DNA of 64,000 nt from Rheum nobile (lineage: Eukaryota > Streptophyta > Magnoliopsida > Caryophyllales > Polygonaceae): contig WOAB01000893.1 in the NCBI GenBank assembly GCA_027886185.1, forward strand, positions 1,612,001 to 1,676,000, in the 5' to 3' direction. The position numbers and the translations under genes are program-made. Shown here piece after piece: positions 43,559 to 55,102 of this stretch; the first letter of the stretch is position 1, and the number at the start of each line of letters is the position of its first letter. The notes below the pieces were generated by a model. The model was not told the DNA's origin. It saw nothing but the letters and a program-made list of their open reading frames with translations, and did no database searches.

Positions 43559-44879
43559 GGAGATTGAGTAGTATGTCAAGCCATGACAATAACTAAGGTG
43601 TTTTCCGGGAGGCAACCCGAGATATGTTTTTCTTTCCTTGCTTTCATTCTTTGTTTTTGCATTTGTTTTTAGTGTGTTTTTGCTTTGTTTTTGTTTTTCT
43701 TTGTTTTCGACTAACCTGCAGGGAGGAGACCCTATGCGAATTGAAGAAGGTGTTTCCCACACCATTGTAAGTCTCCTTGTCCCTGCACTAAATAAAATCC
43801 CCGAAAAAACCTTAAACGGGGATCGAAAAAAAAAACATCGGAAAAAAAAAAAAGCTCTACGAAGGCCAGTTGTCCGAGTTCCCCATGGAGAAGGTGCGCA
43901 TCATGTTGTCAAGGAGGAAACATTAGCCCCACATATTTTTGGCAACGATGATGGCCCTACATCCGACAGCTGAGGAGGAGGAACACTAGAGCCCCCACCA
44001 CGCTAACATCTGGGCTCCACCATGTGTTCGTAAAAAGGTCGTGCAACCCCGACATACTTGCTATACCACTATTCACCAAAGTGGCCAACCAAAAGGAAAC
44101 CATGGTTTCCTTTTGGTTGCACGGTAGGAGAAGATTATAGAGTTGATGAAGACACCTGCACTACACCAGAGACCTGTGCGTACATTGTATACCGCCAGCA
44201 ACAAAGGAAGTGTCCAAGCCAGCTCGGCGACGGTTGTGAGTTATTTTTTGCTTTTCCCTATGCCTCTGTTCTTTTTTGTCTTTCATTACATTAAGGACAA
44301 TGCAATGTTTAAGCATGGGGGAGGGTTTTATACTTGCTATGTCGTTGAGGAGAAGAAAAAAAATAAAGAAGAAGCCAAAAATTAAAAAAAGGCAAATTTA
44401 AAATCCTAGGATAAGTCGAAAACCCGAAAGGGCGGCTTAGGTAATAAGCAAGTGGCTTGGACCAGCATTATGTTGGGGTAATAATTGGTCAAGAGTGACG
44501 TGAGTATATTATGAGCCCATCTATTGAAAAATGAAATGAGTGGCTTGGTGAAAACCCGAAAGGGCGCCTTGGCAAAATGAGTGAAAAAAAGAAGAGTGAT
44601 TTTTAGGATTTCTCATTTTTCCTGGCGTGGCGACATAAGAAGGGGAGTTATAAGGAGGATTTGGGTAGGCCACTATGGAGGAATAAGGTGATTAGATGGA
44701 GTTCGGTTTGGATTAGTCTTGCATTGTTTGTTTTGGTTGTCTTGGAGCTTATTGTTGATGTGTTGTAACTACTAGTGTCATATTTTCTTATACTTCCTGA
44801 GGCCTTGGAGCATGATTGATGGAGTGAGTTCAGTTTTTAGCTTAATCGGGACGAGTAAAGGTCTAAGTATGGGGGAATT
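43559..44879 (+). other. Element D 3' UTR with hairpin, changed splice donor and paired motifs
   Basis: CCGGGAGGCAACCCGAG at 43605-43621 is the post-ORF hairpin; the next bases are ATATGT rather than GTATGT, so the donor is lost, while the acceptor-like CTAACCTGCAG is kept (43711-43721). An internal cassette (CATTA-AGGA-CAATG from 44287, purines 44312-44323), two CCCGAAAGGG motifs (44423-44432, 44555-44564) and a terminal polypurine tract (44871-44877) follow. No coding frame can be supported. Confidence 0.7.
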
Positions 44880-46268
44880 TGATATGCGATATATTGTATA
44901 GCGCATCTAGTGGTTATTAGCATGATTTAGGTGATGTTTGGATATGATTTGATGGCAATTCTATAATCCGGAAGAGAAGACTAGAAGTGAAGAAATCATG
45001 GGATTTACAGAGGTTTGAAGTGCATTGAAGAGTAGAAGAACAGTGTGCTAAATTCAATTGGTTCGTTATCTTTACTCAGATGTCTAAATGGAGTGATTCC
45101 AATTCGAGGAGTTAGATCTTGAAGTCTACTGAAAGTCCTCAAAATATGACCGCAATCCGAGTTGGGAATCAAAGGTTATGGCATTTTTACGGAAGTGTCG
45201 CAGAAGCTGGAGGCGCCACCGCGCCCGCGCCCAATACCACCGCACCCGCGGTGAGCTAGCAGAAGACACCTGCCGACTGAAGACCCATCGTACCCGCGGT
45301 GGATGTCACCGCACCCGCGGTGACCGATGCTGAAGACTTATCGGATTTGTTTCCGGGATATTTTATTTCCTTTTATTAATTCCGAAATTTTATTTCCAAG
45401 TTTGATATTTTCTTTTCCTTTTAATATTCTGAACTTTTTCCCTAGTATTTAAGCTTAAGTTCTAGACTCTTTTAGGGTAATCATCTATTCTCTACAACTC
45501 TAGTTTTCTCTCAAGACCTTATGGAGAACTAAACTTCCATTTGTTACACTTGACGTTTGAAGCCTTCAGATAATCGTTTGTGAGATTTCTACTCTTGTTC
45601 GGTTTCCTATCTAGTTGTATTAATTCTCTTATGCTTGAATGTTTATGGGTTTATGTTGATTTATCTAGAGTAGCTAACTAGGTCTATTGATATCTTCCTA
45701 ATTGCTAGGGTTTGTGATTCCGGGTTCGGGTTGCTTATCTAGTAGCAAACACGATTTGCATAAGTTGGTTGCGAGTGTTCATCGTGAGAGAGAGTTAATT
45801 GCAAGCTATTAGTAACGGGTTGTTTCTATTGCATGTATCTTGTTGAATCCTTGTTTGAATGTTATTGCTTTGTTGAGTCTTGAAGGTTTTCGTATTTGAT
45901 TTAGTAATAAGTACTATCAGGGCTGGTACAACTGATTGTTACATATGATCAGGATAAGAACAACTAAAGGAAAGATAAGAACTTGAGAATCATAGATTTC
46001 AGTGATCAATCGTATTGTTTGCTGTGTGGATTTCTGTCAGGTGTGACGTTTTTCCCAATCATATTCACAACCTTTGCCTGCAAATCTGTTTACTTGTTAC
46101 TTGGTTACGAAACTGATATTAAAACCCCCCCTAGTTCTTAGTTGGTGACTTGAAAAGCATAAGAATTGATAACCTGATTCCCTTGGGTTCGACCCTGACT
46201 TGCTTGCTATACTCTTTAGTAGGTACTTTAGGATTTCTTTGATTAGGCATACGACCTTAGGCCTGTCA
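44880..46268 (+). repeat. Element D 3' LTR
   Basis: 1389 bp, preceded by GTATGGGGGAATT. It has two CCGCACCCGCGGTG units where the 5' LTR has three, explaining most of the length difference. It ends at target duplication cacac. Confidence 0.93.
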
Positions 46269-46308
46269 CACACAAAACAAACAAGCAGGAAAAACTGAAA
46301 CTTTGCCT

Positions 46309-46325
46309 CCCCGACAACGGCGCCA
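46309..46325 (-). other. Element A2 primer binding site (tRNA-Asp type)
   Basis: Plus strand CCCCGACAACGGCGCCA has one change from the canonical complement and lies 4 nt outside the A2 LTR. The 46269-46308 stretch is A2 leader that continues left of element D. Confidence 0.87.
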
Positions 46326-46329
46326 AATT

Positions 46330-47597
46330 TGATGAGGGGTTTGTTGTAGACACCTATCAAATAACCTCAAAAACCTAACTAACGTAGTAGGGTAAATAAG
46401 GATCGATCCCACAGGGAGGTAAGCAATCTTCCTATATGAAAAGATTGTATGCCAATAGTAACAAAAAAGGGGGGATTTAGGTTTGTATCAAGTAACAATG
46501 TAAATCAATGCAAAAGATGTAATCAATGGGTGAGAAGTAACTTAGCCAGACAAATATCCACACTTCAGTTTGATTGGTTGATCCTAGATTATCTCAAATT
46601 CCTACCAATGAATATTCCTATTACGATCTTATGTATATAGACAGGTCAATCAGCCCTGAAAATACTTACCATTAAACAATCAAGAAACCATCAAGATTCA
46701 ATCTAACGGCAGCAGTAAGCATAGGAATTAAACAGGATACAGGCAATACTTAACAACTAGTCAGTACTCGACATGTAATCAATTCTCTTCACAATAAACA
46801 TTCACAACTAGTTCTTGTAAATTGTGGTTGCTGCACAAGATAAGGGATTTCAACCAGAAATATCCAAACCCTAGCAATAGAAAATCACTAATATAAACTA
46901 GATGATCAGACTAGTCAAATCAGCAAGAATCAATGGGATGAAGCACAAAGAGAATCAATATAATCAAAGGAAAGGAAATAGAGTTATAATCTCACAACCA
47001 AATACAAACCAAGGCTTCAATCGTCGGACTAAGCAATGGTTGCTTAGTTCTTCATAGTCTTCAAAGCATAAAACTCTAAAGGAAAAATTGAATGATAAAA
47101 GTGATCATGAAAAAGCTGCTGACAAAGAGAGGTAAATAACCTAGCAAAACCTCTAATCTCAAAAAAGATAATAATAATAATTCCTAAAATATAGTAATCG
47201 GAATAAAAGAAAAGAAAATAAAATAAATAAGGTAAACAAAAGATCTCGGACAAAATTATAACTCCGTGTCAGAAGGGAAATCTGCGACCGCGGCCAAGCT
47301 TCCGCGCCCGCGGTTTAGCACACTGTCGAATGTCTCATTCTGTCTTCAAACCGCGCCCGCGGAAATAATTCCACGCCCGCGAATTTGGCTCTGTCGTGAT
47401 CTCTACTTCTCGCTTGCGGCCTTCACTTGGTGGCTTCGCCTTCATCTTCAATGTCTTCACAATATGCACTAAAATCCACAATATCACTACTTCTTCTCTA
47501 AAACTTAATTCTCCCAAAATGTCTTCTAAACCCACACAAATGGTACCTAATATCCAATAACAACTCCTACTTACGCACTACAAAGTAGAGCGGATCA
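46330..47597 (-). repeat. Element A2 5' LTR (complete)
   Basis: 1268 bp, minus TGATCCGCTCTAC to CCCCTCATCA. GC-rich CCGCGACCGCGG and CCGCGCCCGCGG motifs at 47283-47385. U5 motif GGGATCGATCC at 46410-46400, 70 nt from the end. Family A LTRs are clearly related but diverge in the middle. Confidence 0.88.
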
Positions 47598-48055
47598 CCC
47601 ATCCTGGTACTACTCTCGCCCTAGCACGCTTAACTTTTGAGTTATTTGTCCTCACTTGAACCCTGAAAAGGAAGAACTCTTGTTGACATGGGTAGCACTC
47701 TAATCCTTATAATGGATTACAAATCTGGGGTGTTACAATCACGCCCACTTAAACCCTTGACGACTTCATCAAGGCCCAAAGACCACCCTCTAGGTTGAGT
47801 AACTGCCATCCAGGCCAAGTTCGCTCGTAACCCAAAGTCAGCTCTGATACCATTTGTAAGGCTCAAGCCTTAGAAGCGTCATCCTATGCCAACCCAAGGA
47901 CTTCTCAAGAGGTCACCTATCCTAGTACTACTCCTGCCCTAGCATGCTTAACTTCTGAGTTTTTTGTCCTCACTTGAACCTTGAAAAGAAAGAGCTCTTG
48001 TTGACATGGGTAGCACTCTAATCGTTATAAAGGATTACAAATTTGGGGTGTTACA
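47598..48055 (-). mobile_element. Cassandra TRIM 2, truncated by element A2
   Basis: Minus strand: complete 5' LTR (48055-47855, TGTAACACCCC to CCTTACA), primer site TGGTATCAGAGCT (47852-47840), a 100-bp internal region and the first 140 bp of the 3' LTR (47737-47598). The 3' LTR stops inside its 5S-like part, where A2 was inserted. The rest is not found beside the other A2 end. It lies in copia integrase; flank atgtc follows 48055. Confidence 0.87.
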
Positions 48056-49000
48056 ATGTCTTATTCAAGATTTCATTAACTTTGTGCAAAATTTTTTCTC
48101 TACCACTATTAAGCCATCCAAATGGGCAGTGGTACCGAATTTAAACCCTTACGATCTCTTTTTTCCAAATTAGGTATTCACCAATAGGGCTGAGCACGGG
48201 CCTAAACCCAACCCGAACCCGAAAAGCCCGAAACCCGAAACCCCCAAAAAATGGGACCGAAGACCGAACCGAATGTTCGGGTTCGGTTCGGGCTCGGGCT
48301 AAGACAGCATTCGCACATAAAAATAGACTAAAAACTGAACCCGAACCCGAACCGAACCGAACCCAAACCCGAAATCCTAATAAATTCGGACCGAAACCCG
48401 AACCGAAGTCATGTGGGTTCGGGTTCGGTTCGGGTTTTTCGGGTCGGGTTCGGTTTCGGTTTTCTCAGCCCAAGCTCAGCCCTATTCACCATCACCTCAC
48501 TTGCCCTTACGCTCATTCCCGAAATATGGAAGGATAAAAAATCTACATCGACATATTGTCGACACTGACCTTGCCCTTTTAGCCCATGCATCTCTACCTC
48601 TACATTTTTTGGACTACGCTTTTGAAACCTATGTTTATCTAATTAATCGATTACCCACATCCACTTTACAAAATTCCTCCCTATACCAATCCTTATTCCA
48701 CAAAGACCCTGATTTTCGCTTTTTAAAAGTGTTTGGTTGTGTTTGCTTCCTGAACCTTCGCCCCTACAATTATAACAAAATTATCTTCATTCCAAACCTT
48801 GTGTTTACCTTGGGTATTCACCCGATCACAAGGGTTACAAGTGCCTCGACACTACGACCAACCACATATATCTTTCTCGTGATGTCGGTTTTAAATGAGG
48901 TCCAATTCCAATTTGAGGCCTAAGCCCAAACACATGCCCAACCAACTCCCTATTCGTTACCATCCTCCCCTCTTGGCTTACCTGTGTTACATCATCCTCC
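48056..49000 (+). pseudogene. Copia integrase, interrupted by an hAT-like MITE
   Basis: 48056-48184 encodes DFINFVQNFFSTTIK and GTEFKPLRSLFSKLGI, equivalent to the copia integrase core around the second catalytic Asp (the usual acidic residue is not evident here). After the MITE it resumes with HLTCPYAHSRN, HRHIVDTDLALLAHASLPLH, DYAFETYVYLINRLPT and FLKVFGCVCFLNLRPYN, the C-terminal integrase segment. Frame breaks occur near 48540 and after 48800. Confidence 0.75.
48185..48484. mobile_element. hAT-like MITE, 300 bp
   Basis: It has terminal inverted repeats TAGGGCTGAGC and GCTCAGCCCTA, and flanking ttcaccaa and ttcaccat match at seven of eight bases, as for hAT target duplications. The interior is built of CCCGAAC/GTTCGGG words on opposite arms, so the whole insert can fold back on itself. 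It splits a copia integrase frame that reads on after removal. No transposase. Confidence 0.82.
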
Positions 49001-49388
49001 TTCACATTCAAACTCCCCACCCATTATCATCTTTGGGCCCATCTCTCACACACACTCCTTCTGCAAGCCCAATTTCCACAATCCCAACTCATTCTCCAAG
49101 TCCAATTTCCACAATCCCAACTCCTTCATTACCCACATCTTCAAACCCCACTATCTCACGTAATTCATCACCCTTCAGTACAACATCCAACCCTGCTTTC
49201 TCTTCTCATAGCCCAGTTTCGCCATCTCCCTCAACCCTGGTGCTGCCACCCAATCACCATACCATGGCCACCTACTCCCATCACAAAATCACTCGACCTC
49301 TTGTTCATCATGATGGCACCATCCCTTGGCCAACCAAACCACATTGCTCACTTTCTACCTTCATTACTGAAGAGCCATCTTTCTTCAC
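49001..49388 (+). other. Copia linker region between integrase and RT
   Basis: Encodes a Pro/Ser/Thr-rich stretch (TPSASPISTIPTHSPSP), typical of the variable copia region between integrase and reverse transcriptase. No conserved domain. Confidence 0.5.
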
Positions 49389-50624
49389 TTAAGCCCAAAA
49401 CTTTATAGAATGGCGAGAGGCGATGTCCCAAGAATTCAATGCCCTTCTCTCTACCAAGTCTTGGACCCTTGCCCTCTCACCTCCTATATTAACCCCCTTG
49501 GTGTCCAGTGGGTTTTCAAAGCCAAATGACGTTCTGATGGATCCATCGAGCAACGGAAGGCTTGGCCCATCGCAAAAGGCTTCCACCAACACCATGGGGT
49601 TGATTTTTCTAAAACCTTCAGCCCTGTTGTAAAACCCTCCACCATGCACCTAGTGCTTTCACTTGCTTCTATTTCCCGATGGACTGTATGACAATTGCAC
49701 ATACAAAACACCTTCCTTTATGGGGACTTGGAGGATAACGTATACTTCCAACAACCGTCGGGGTTCACTCATCCCCAATTTCCCCATTATGTGTGCAAAC
49801 TTTACAAATCCCTTTGTGGCCTCCGCTAGGCTTGGCGCACTTGGTTTTCAAAACTTAATCATGCTCTCATCAGTCTTGGCTTTCTCCCATCTCAAGCCGA
49901 TACTTGCTCTTCACTTTCCGCTACAAAAATCATATTGCTTTTGTCCTCGTCTATGTACACAATATCCTTGTTATTGCCTCCTATGATTAGCTTGCCTCCC
50001 AATTCATATATGCACTCTCCAAGCTCTTCCCGGTCAAGGACTTAGGTCCTCTACACTTCTTCTTTTGCATCGAGGTCATTTGAACCCTTGAAGGCGTCTT
50101 CCTCATCTAAACAAAATACATTAGCGACCTCCTTCACAGAACAAAAATGTAGAATTCAAAATCTGTCTATACTCTCATGGCCACAAACATTGGTCCAAAC
50201 TCCACCTCTTCTCCCATCTTTTTTTATCCTCTCATTTACCGCAATATCGTTGGAAGCCTGCAATACCTCTCTCAACTAGATTGGACATTTCTTTTGCCAT
50301 TAACAAAGTGTGTCAATTCATGCACTCCCCGCATGATATTCATTGGCAAGCCACCAAACGGATCCATTGATACCTCAACTCTACTCCTAGCCTTCACCTT
50401 CACCTCTCCTCCTCTGCCTCCCCCATCTTATCTACCTATTGTGATGCTGATTGGGCGGGCGATTCTCATGATCAGCGATCCACCGTGACTATTGTGTGTA
50501 CCTTGGCTCATCCCTTATCTCTTGGTGTTCAAAGAAGCAGAATATTGTCGCCCGCTCCTCAACTGAACTGAAGTGGGGTATCTCTCACTTCCTCTCTTGG
50601 TGTTCAAAGAAGCAGAATATTGTC
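49389..50624 (+). pseudogene. Copia reverse transcriptase and RNase H, heavily broken
   Basis: EWREAMSQEFNALLSTKSWT begins the RVT_2-type domain. Across several frames follow motifs for FKAKRRSDGS, AKGFHQHHGVDFSKTFSPV, YVCKLYKSLCGLRQA, then an RNase H-like VYLGSSLISWCSKKQNIVAR near 50490-50555. Many frameshifts and stops. A 32-bp piece of the RNase H sequence (50518-50549) is repeated at 50593-50624, right at the junction with CACTA sequence. Confidence 0.78.
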
Positions 50625-51796
50625 CTTGTTGATATCTGGTCCGAAATAGCCTGGAAATGATATAGATGTTTATCTGGCACCACTCATTGATGATTGAAAT
50701 TGTTATGGGAACGTAGTGTGAAAGTTTATGATGCACATGGGAAGGAAAATTTTTGTTTACGAGCAATGTTGTTTTGCACGATAAATGACTTCCCTACTTA
50801 CGGAAATTTGTCTGGTTATACTGTTAAGGGACATGAAGCATGCCCTATTTGTGGAGAACATACTTGCTTTTGTTAGCTGAAATATGTTGGAAAGACTGTG
50901 TATATTGGACATCGTCGGTTCTTGTCAAGGATTCATCCTTATCGCAGATTAAAGAAGGCTTTCAATGGTAAACAAGAATTAGAAAGAGCTCCTCGACCAT
51001 TAACGGGTGCACAAATTCTATCAAAAGTTAAGGATATCAATTTGGCATTTGGAAAGAAACGTGCAGAACCTCTTCCCACTAGAGGATGGAAGAAGAAGTC
51101 CATATTTTTCTCTCTTCCGTATTGGGAGCACTTGTATGTCAGACATTGCCTTGATGTAATGCACATTGAGAAGAATGTGTTTGATAGTCTAGTAGGAACC
51201 TTACTAAATTCGCGTGGAAAGACCAAAGATGGCATCAAGGCCAGGAAAGATATGCAACATATAGGCATCAAATTGGAGTTGGCACCGCAAAAAAGAGGGA
51301 ATAGAATATATCTACCACTTGCTTGCTACACTTGTTCAAAAGCGGAGAAAACTGAATTCTTAATGTTCTTTCAAGATATAAAGGTTCCTTCTGGGTTCTC
51401 ATCCAATGTCAGAAGTCTCGTAAATATGAAGGAAATAAGACTGCAAGGAATGAAATCTCATGATTGCCACATTATAATGCAAGAATTTATTCTGATTGCT
51501 ATACGTGGCATTCTACCGACACATGTGAGAAACACCATCAGTCGACTTTGTTTCTTCTTTAAGAAGATTTGCAACAAGGTCATTGATATAGAAGAGTTGA
51601 GCAGTTTGCAAAATGATATTGTGGTCACACTATGCCAACTTGAAATGTACTTTCCTCCATCTATTTTTGATATAATGGTGCATTTGACATGTCATCTTGT
51701 ACAACAATTCATATAATGTGGACTGTCGCCTTATATGTGGATGTATGGAATTGAGCAAAATATGAAAGTATTGAAAGGCTATGTGAAGAACATAAA
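50625..51796 (+). pseudogene. CACTA (En/Spm) TNP2-type transposase fragment
   Basis: PGNDIDVYLAPLIDD and FCLRAMLFCTINDFPTYGNL match the Transposase_21 domain of plant TNP2, continuing through CPICGEHT, IGHRRFL, SIFFSLPYWEHLYVRHCLDV and MHIEKNVFDSLVGTLL. The DUF4218-type region follows: LPTHVRNTISRLCFFFKKIC, CQLEMYFPPSIFDIM and VHLTCHLVQQFI. A frameshift near 50695 and stops near 50873 and 51716 disable it. Both CACTA ends are missing: copia joins on the left and Athila LTR G interrupts at 51797. Confidence 0.87.
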
Positions 51797-52309
51797 TGAT
51801 AAGTGCTATTTTGTAGCACATATCTAAGGGTTATTACCAGGTTTGAGGCGCCATTTGGTTGGATTTTATGCACAATTGGAGATTATGGAGTTAGAGCTGA
51901 GAAGTGTGGTTTTGGTGGTCTGGAGAAGCTAATTGGAGACATCCAGAGGAAGAGGAGTTGACCACCTGAGGAGACAAGAAAAATCTATGAAGGAACCACA
52001 TTGGAGTGGGCGATTTCACCGCCCCGCGCCAGAGCCACCGCGACCCGGCGGTGAGTCTCAGGAAAGACGTCGCGCCACGTGAATTGAAAGCGGAGCAATT
52101 AATTATTTTGAGCGTGCTGATGCTGGAATTTGGGGAAGAAAGGCCCGTGAAGGAAAGGCCCAAATTGCAGCTAGGCCCACATGAAGAGCCCACGCGTGAA
52201 GTGAAGCGAGAAGAAGCGGAAATCAGAGTATTGAAGCTGGAAAGCGGAGGCATGATGCAGCGTGACGTCAGCGAGCTGCTTGAAGTTGGAGATGGGCCGT
52301 GTTGCCGCT
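51797..52309 (+). repeat. Athila LTR G, first part
   Basis: Starts TGATAAGTGCTATTTTG, like the family B and C LTR starts, inside CACTA sequence (flank ataaa). CCGCCCCGCG and CCGCGACCCGGCGG motifs at 52020-52052. Element F interrupts it at 52310 with target duplication ccgct; it resumes at 62851. Total LTR about 1564 bp. Confidence 0.85.
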
Positions 52310-53709
52310 TGATAGGACAAAAACCTACCCACAAGCGTATGGGTTCAGTTGTAGTATTCTCAAGTGTCGTTCTCAACGAGGACTATGTAGTATTAATTGT
52401 ATCTTAAACCAGTAAGCTAAGCCAAAAGATTATGAGTTTTGTTGAACTAATGACTAAAATTGAGAAACAAATGCAAGTGATGATTGTAATCAATGGAGGG
52501 GAAATTTCCAAGGCAAGGGATCCCCGCAACTATGCTTCAGTAGACTTAACTAGATAAATGTTTGAACTTGGTCTGTCTTTGTTGAAAGTAACTATCTTAG
52601 GTAATTACTAATTCCTCTCGGATGATAGTAAACGTGCCTAGATTCAATTAACATCCACTCTCGCGACTTGCTAATCAAGATCTAGACCCCTTGAGCACTT
52701 AGAATCTAAGGTCAAACTGAATCAACATCCACTCTCGTGACTTGCTGAATCCAATCTAATCTTAGGGTTTCTATGATAGTTATTAATCCACAAGAGAAAT
52801 TAAGACGCTCTCGCAATTATAAAATCTCAGGTTGCAAACCCTAATAGGATCCAATTCGCATAAGCTAATTTGGGCATAAAGCATCTAGGAATGAATCAAC
52901 AAAGTTTCAGACTTCCATTCAGACAAATATCAAACAAGTCTACCTACGCATAGTTGGGATCACCCCAACCCTAGAAATATGGAAATTAGCTAGACATAAT
53001 CGCAAGATCAACCAAAGAAAACATAATAACGATGGAAATCATAAACAAGATTAAAGAGGAAGATGAACTTAGTCTCGAATCCAGTAGAAGAATCTCCAAT
53101 GTTGCAATCTCTTCCAAGGAGGCAAAACAATTAGGTCTAGAGTTAGAAAAATGGCCAAAGGTCCGGAAAAACCTAAAATCCGAAATACTTATACCCATAC
53201 TAAAAATAAAGTCATTCGGATAAACTGCACGGCCCGTGCTTTGGCTGTGCGAAAAACGCACGGTCAAACGCACGGCCAAAATACACATAAATGAGACCGC
53301 ACGGCCTGTGCGAAAAACCGCACAGGCAAGGCAAAAAACGCACAGGCAAATAGCGAGAAATCACCGCCTGCACGGCCGTGCGGTAAAACGCACGGCCTCA
53401 ATGTGGAGCTCTTGATTAACTGCACGGCCTTCCACAGTTTCTGCCCTACTTCTCGTTTCAGCTCGGAATCCGGTCCAAACTCCTCATAGCTCATCCCGTT
53501 AGCCTTCGGATGACATCCTAAGTCCCAGCAGTGTCCTTAAACAGCTCCAGAAATCCATCCAAGTACCTGTAAACACACATTTCCTAGAGTAGACCTCCAT
53601 AACGAATAAAAACAATGCAACTAGCTATAAATGCAACACACAATGCATAAAACAACTCAAATTAAACACAAATGCATGTCTTACACGTGTAACAAATTGG
53701 ATGTCATCA
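52310..53709 (-). repeat. Element F 3' LTR
   Basis: 1400 bp, minus TGATGACATCC to TTTGTCCTATCA. GCACGGCCGTGCG-type motifs at 53228-53432. It lacks about 82 bp present in the other LTR (between about 52830 and 52835), the likely product of a deletion. The region homologous to the U5 motif of the other families lacks the GGG/CCC pairing. Confidence 0.93.
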
Positions 53710-55102
53710 AATTCCCCCAAGCTTAACCCTTTCTTGTCCTCAAGCAAGTACATAGTCAATGAATCCACAAAATATGTTAAGGTTGTTTCAATCCAAGAGA
53801 TAAGTGAACAATGACTATGAAAGTCCAAACAAATGACAACTTCCTTCCTAGCATGCTTCTCAATCAATGACAAGATGAAATTAGTTCTTCTACTCTAGAC
53901 CTCACCAAGACAAATATAAAGTCACTCACGCTCATGTGTTTAGGATATGTGTTTCGCTCAATTCTCTACCTTTGAATGCTAACTACCATAAGCTTGCAAC
54001 AATATCTAGATCTCCACTGCTAGAGATAATGCAAAACACAATCATGAGACATAAAAATAGGGTTGTAATGGGGCCAAGGTATTTTGATAGGGCATGGATA
54101 AATTTTGGCCAGGTGGTGCTAAATCCAGGAAAAAGAACTTCACAAAAAATAACACCAAGCATAAACTGATTTTACAATAAGCTCAAAAATAACAACCCAA
54201 AGTTCATCATTATGTTTACGCACTTCTTTTCTTCTTCTTCTTCATTCTTTTTCTTTCTCTTTTTTTTTCTTTTTCTTCTTCTTCTTTTTTTTTCAATGAA
54301 AAAGAAGAAAGCATATATATTGAACAGAATGGTACATATGAATGATCACCCACCATTTATGCTCCTCCCCCAAGCTTAGTCCATGTCCACACTTAGCAAA
54401 CTAAAATTCAATCCCCTGGATAGGTAGGATATATATAATAGGCTCGGATTGCTTTGTGGAGCTTCAAAAGAAAAAGGCTATAAGGCTCAGAGGGCTTCAA
54501 GCAGAGGGAAATAATATTAGGGTGGTCAAGGAAAATATAGGCTCATGAAAAATAATGTCTCAATCAAAATGTAATGCATATTAGTCCTAGATGCAGTCTC
54601 GAAGAGGTATTGAAGCAAGTTCTAGAGATAGCAAGCAAAGAGAGATCACACAAGAAAATAAGAGGACTTATGCAATTGTAGTCCAAGAAAGGCTAACAAG
54701 CTCACTAGGACATTTTGTCTAGAATATCGGTTCTAACACATCTCAATCAAAGTTCACATGCTCAGGTTATTGTCAAAAGTTTGATCAGTCATATCATGCC
54801 CATAATGCAATTGTAATATTAACAACCAAAACATATTAAGGGGACTCATAAAGCATGCGTTGCAAGAGAAACAAACAAAGGGAAGAAACAAGGGAGTCAA
54901 ATCCAACATCCAACAATGCAATGCATGCAAACATCATAAAAATATATATATATATATATATATATGGACAACTAATACTAAATGCAAATGCAAAAGGAAA
55001 CGTGTCATCCTACTAATGAATGTCAACCCCCCCAAGCTAAAATCTACATTGTCCCCAATGTAAGGAAATTAACAAGAGGAAGAAGAAACACACCAAAGAG
55101 GT
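53710..55102 (-). other. Element F 3' UTR
   Basis: Terminal cassette CTTG-AGGA-CAAG (53744-53733) with polypurine tract AAGCTTGGGGGAATT next to the LTR; another AAGCTTGGGGGAGGAG at about 54377-54362; and a third cassette CATTG-GGGA-CAATG (55060-55047) with a G run at 55034-55027. A T/C-rich tract (54228-54296) and a TA microsatellite (54943-54966) are also here. No credible gene. Confidence 0.65.

Larger units (their letters stand above)
39123..46268 (+). mobile_element. Element D: complete Athila gag-protease element without pol
   Basis: Starts TGATATGCG, ends GGCCTGTCA, with an exact target duplication cacac (39118-39122 and 46269-46273) in the leader of A2. LTRs are 1418 and 1389 bp and differ by about 2-3% by eye, plus one fewer GC-repeat unit in the 3' LTR. 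Internal order: primer site, gag, GC-rich minisatellite, protease, hairpin, a would-be intron with a changed donor, 3' UTR with paired hairpins and two polypurine cassettes. RT, RNase H and integrase are absent with no trace between protease and hairpin. Confidence 0.93.
21740..47597 (-). mobile_element. Element A2: Athila gag-protease element, partly tandem-duplicated, hosting C and D
   Basis: Minus-strand order: 5' LTR (47597-46330), primer site, gag start, element D inserted, gag and protease (39117-36530), hairpin, element C inserted (36373-27240), 3' UTR (27239-26020), a 3' LTR stub (26019-25771), then a second gag-protease-UTR segment (25770-21991) and another LTR stub (21990-21740). 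Both stubs are cut at essentially the same LTR position. No RT or integrase in either copy. The 5' LTR abuts the 5S-like part of Cassandra 2, so A2 inserted there; the matching left side of Cassandra is gone. Confidence 0.8.
20000..50624 (+). mobile_element. Ty1/copia element split by about 26 kb of nested insertions
   Basis: The 5' LTR, gag, zinc knuckle and pre-integrase region (20000-21739) and the integrase, RT and RNase H remnants (48056-50624) read in the same direction and are complementary in content, with no domain duplicated. The gap holds element A2 with C and D inside it, plus Cassandra 2. An hAT-like MITE interrupts the integrase. The 3' LTR is missing: RNase H sequence joins a CACTA fragment at 50624. 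Some copia and Cassandra sequence was also lost at 21740. Confidence 0.82.

Noticed and set aside
52006..52407. 133-codon plus-strand ORF
   Set aside because: It crosses the junction between LTR G and element F at 52310, so it is a chance frame.
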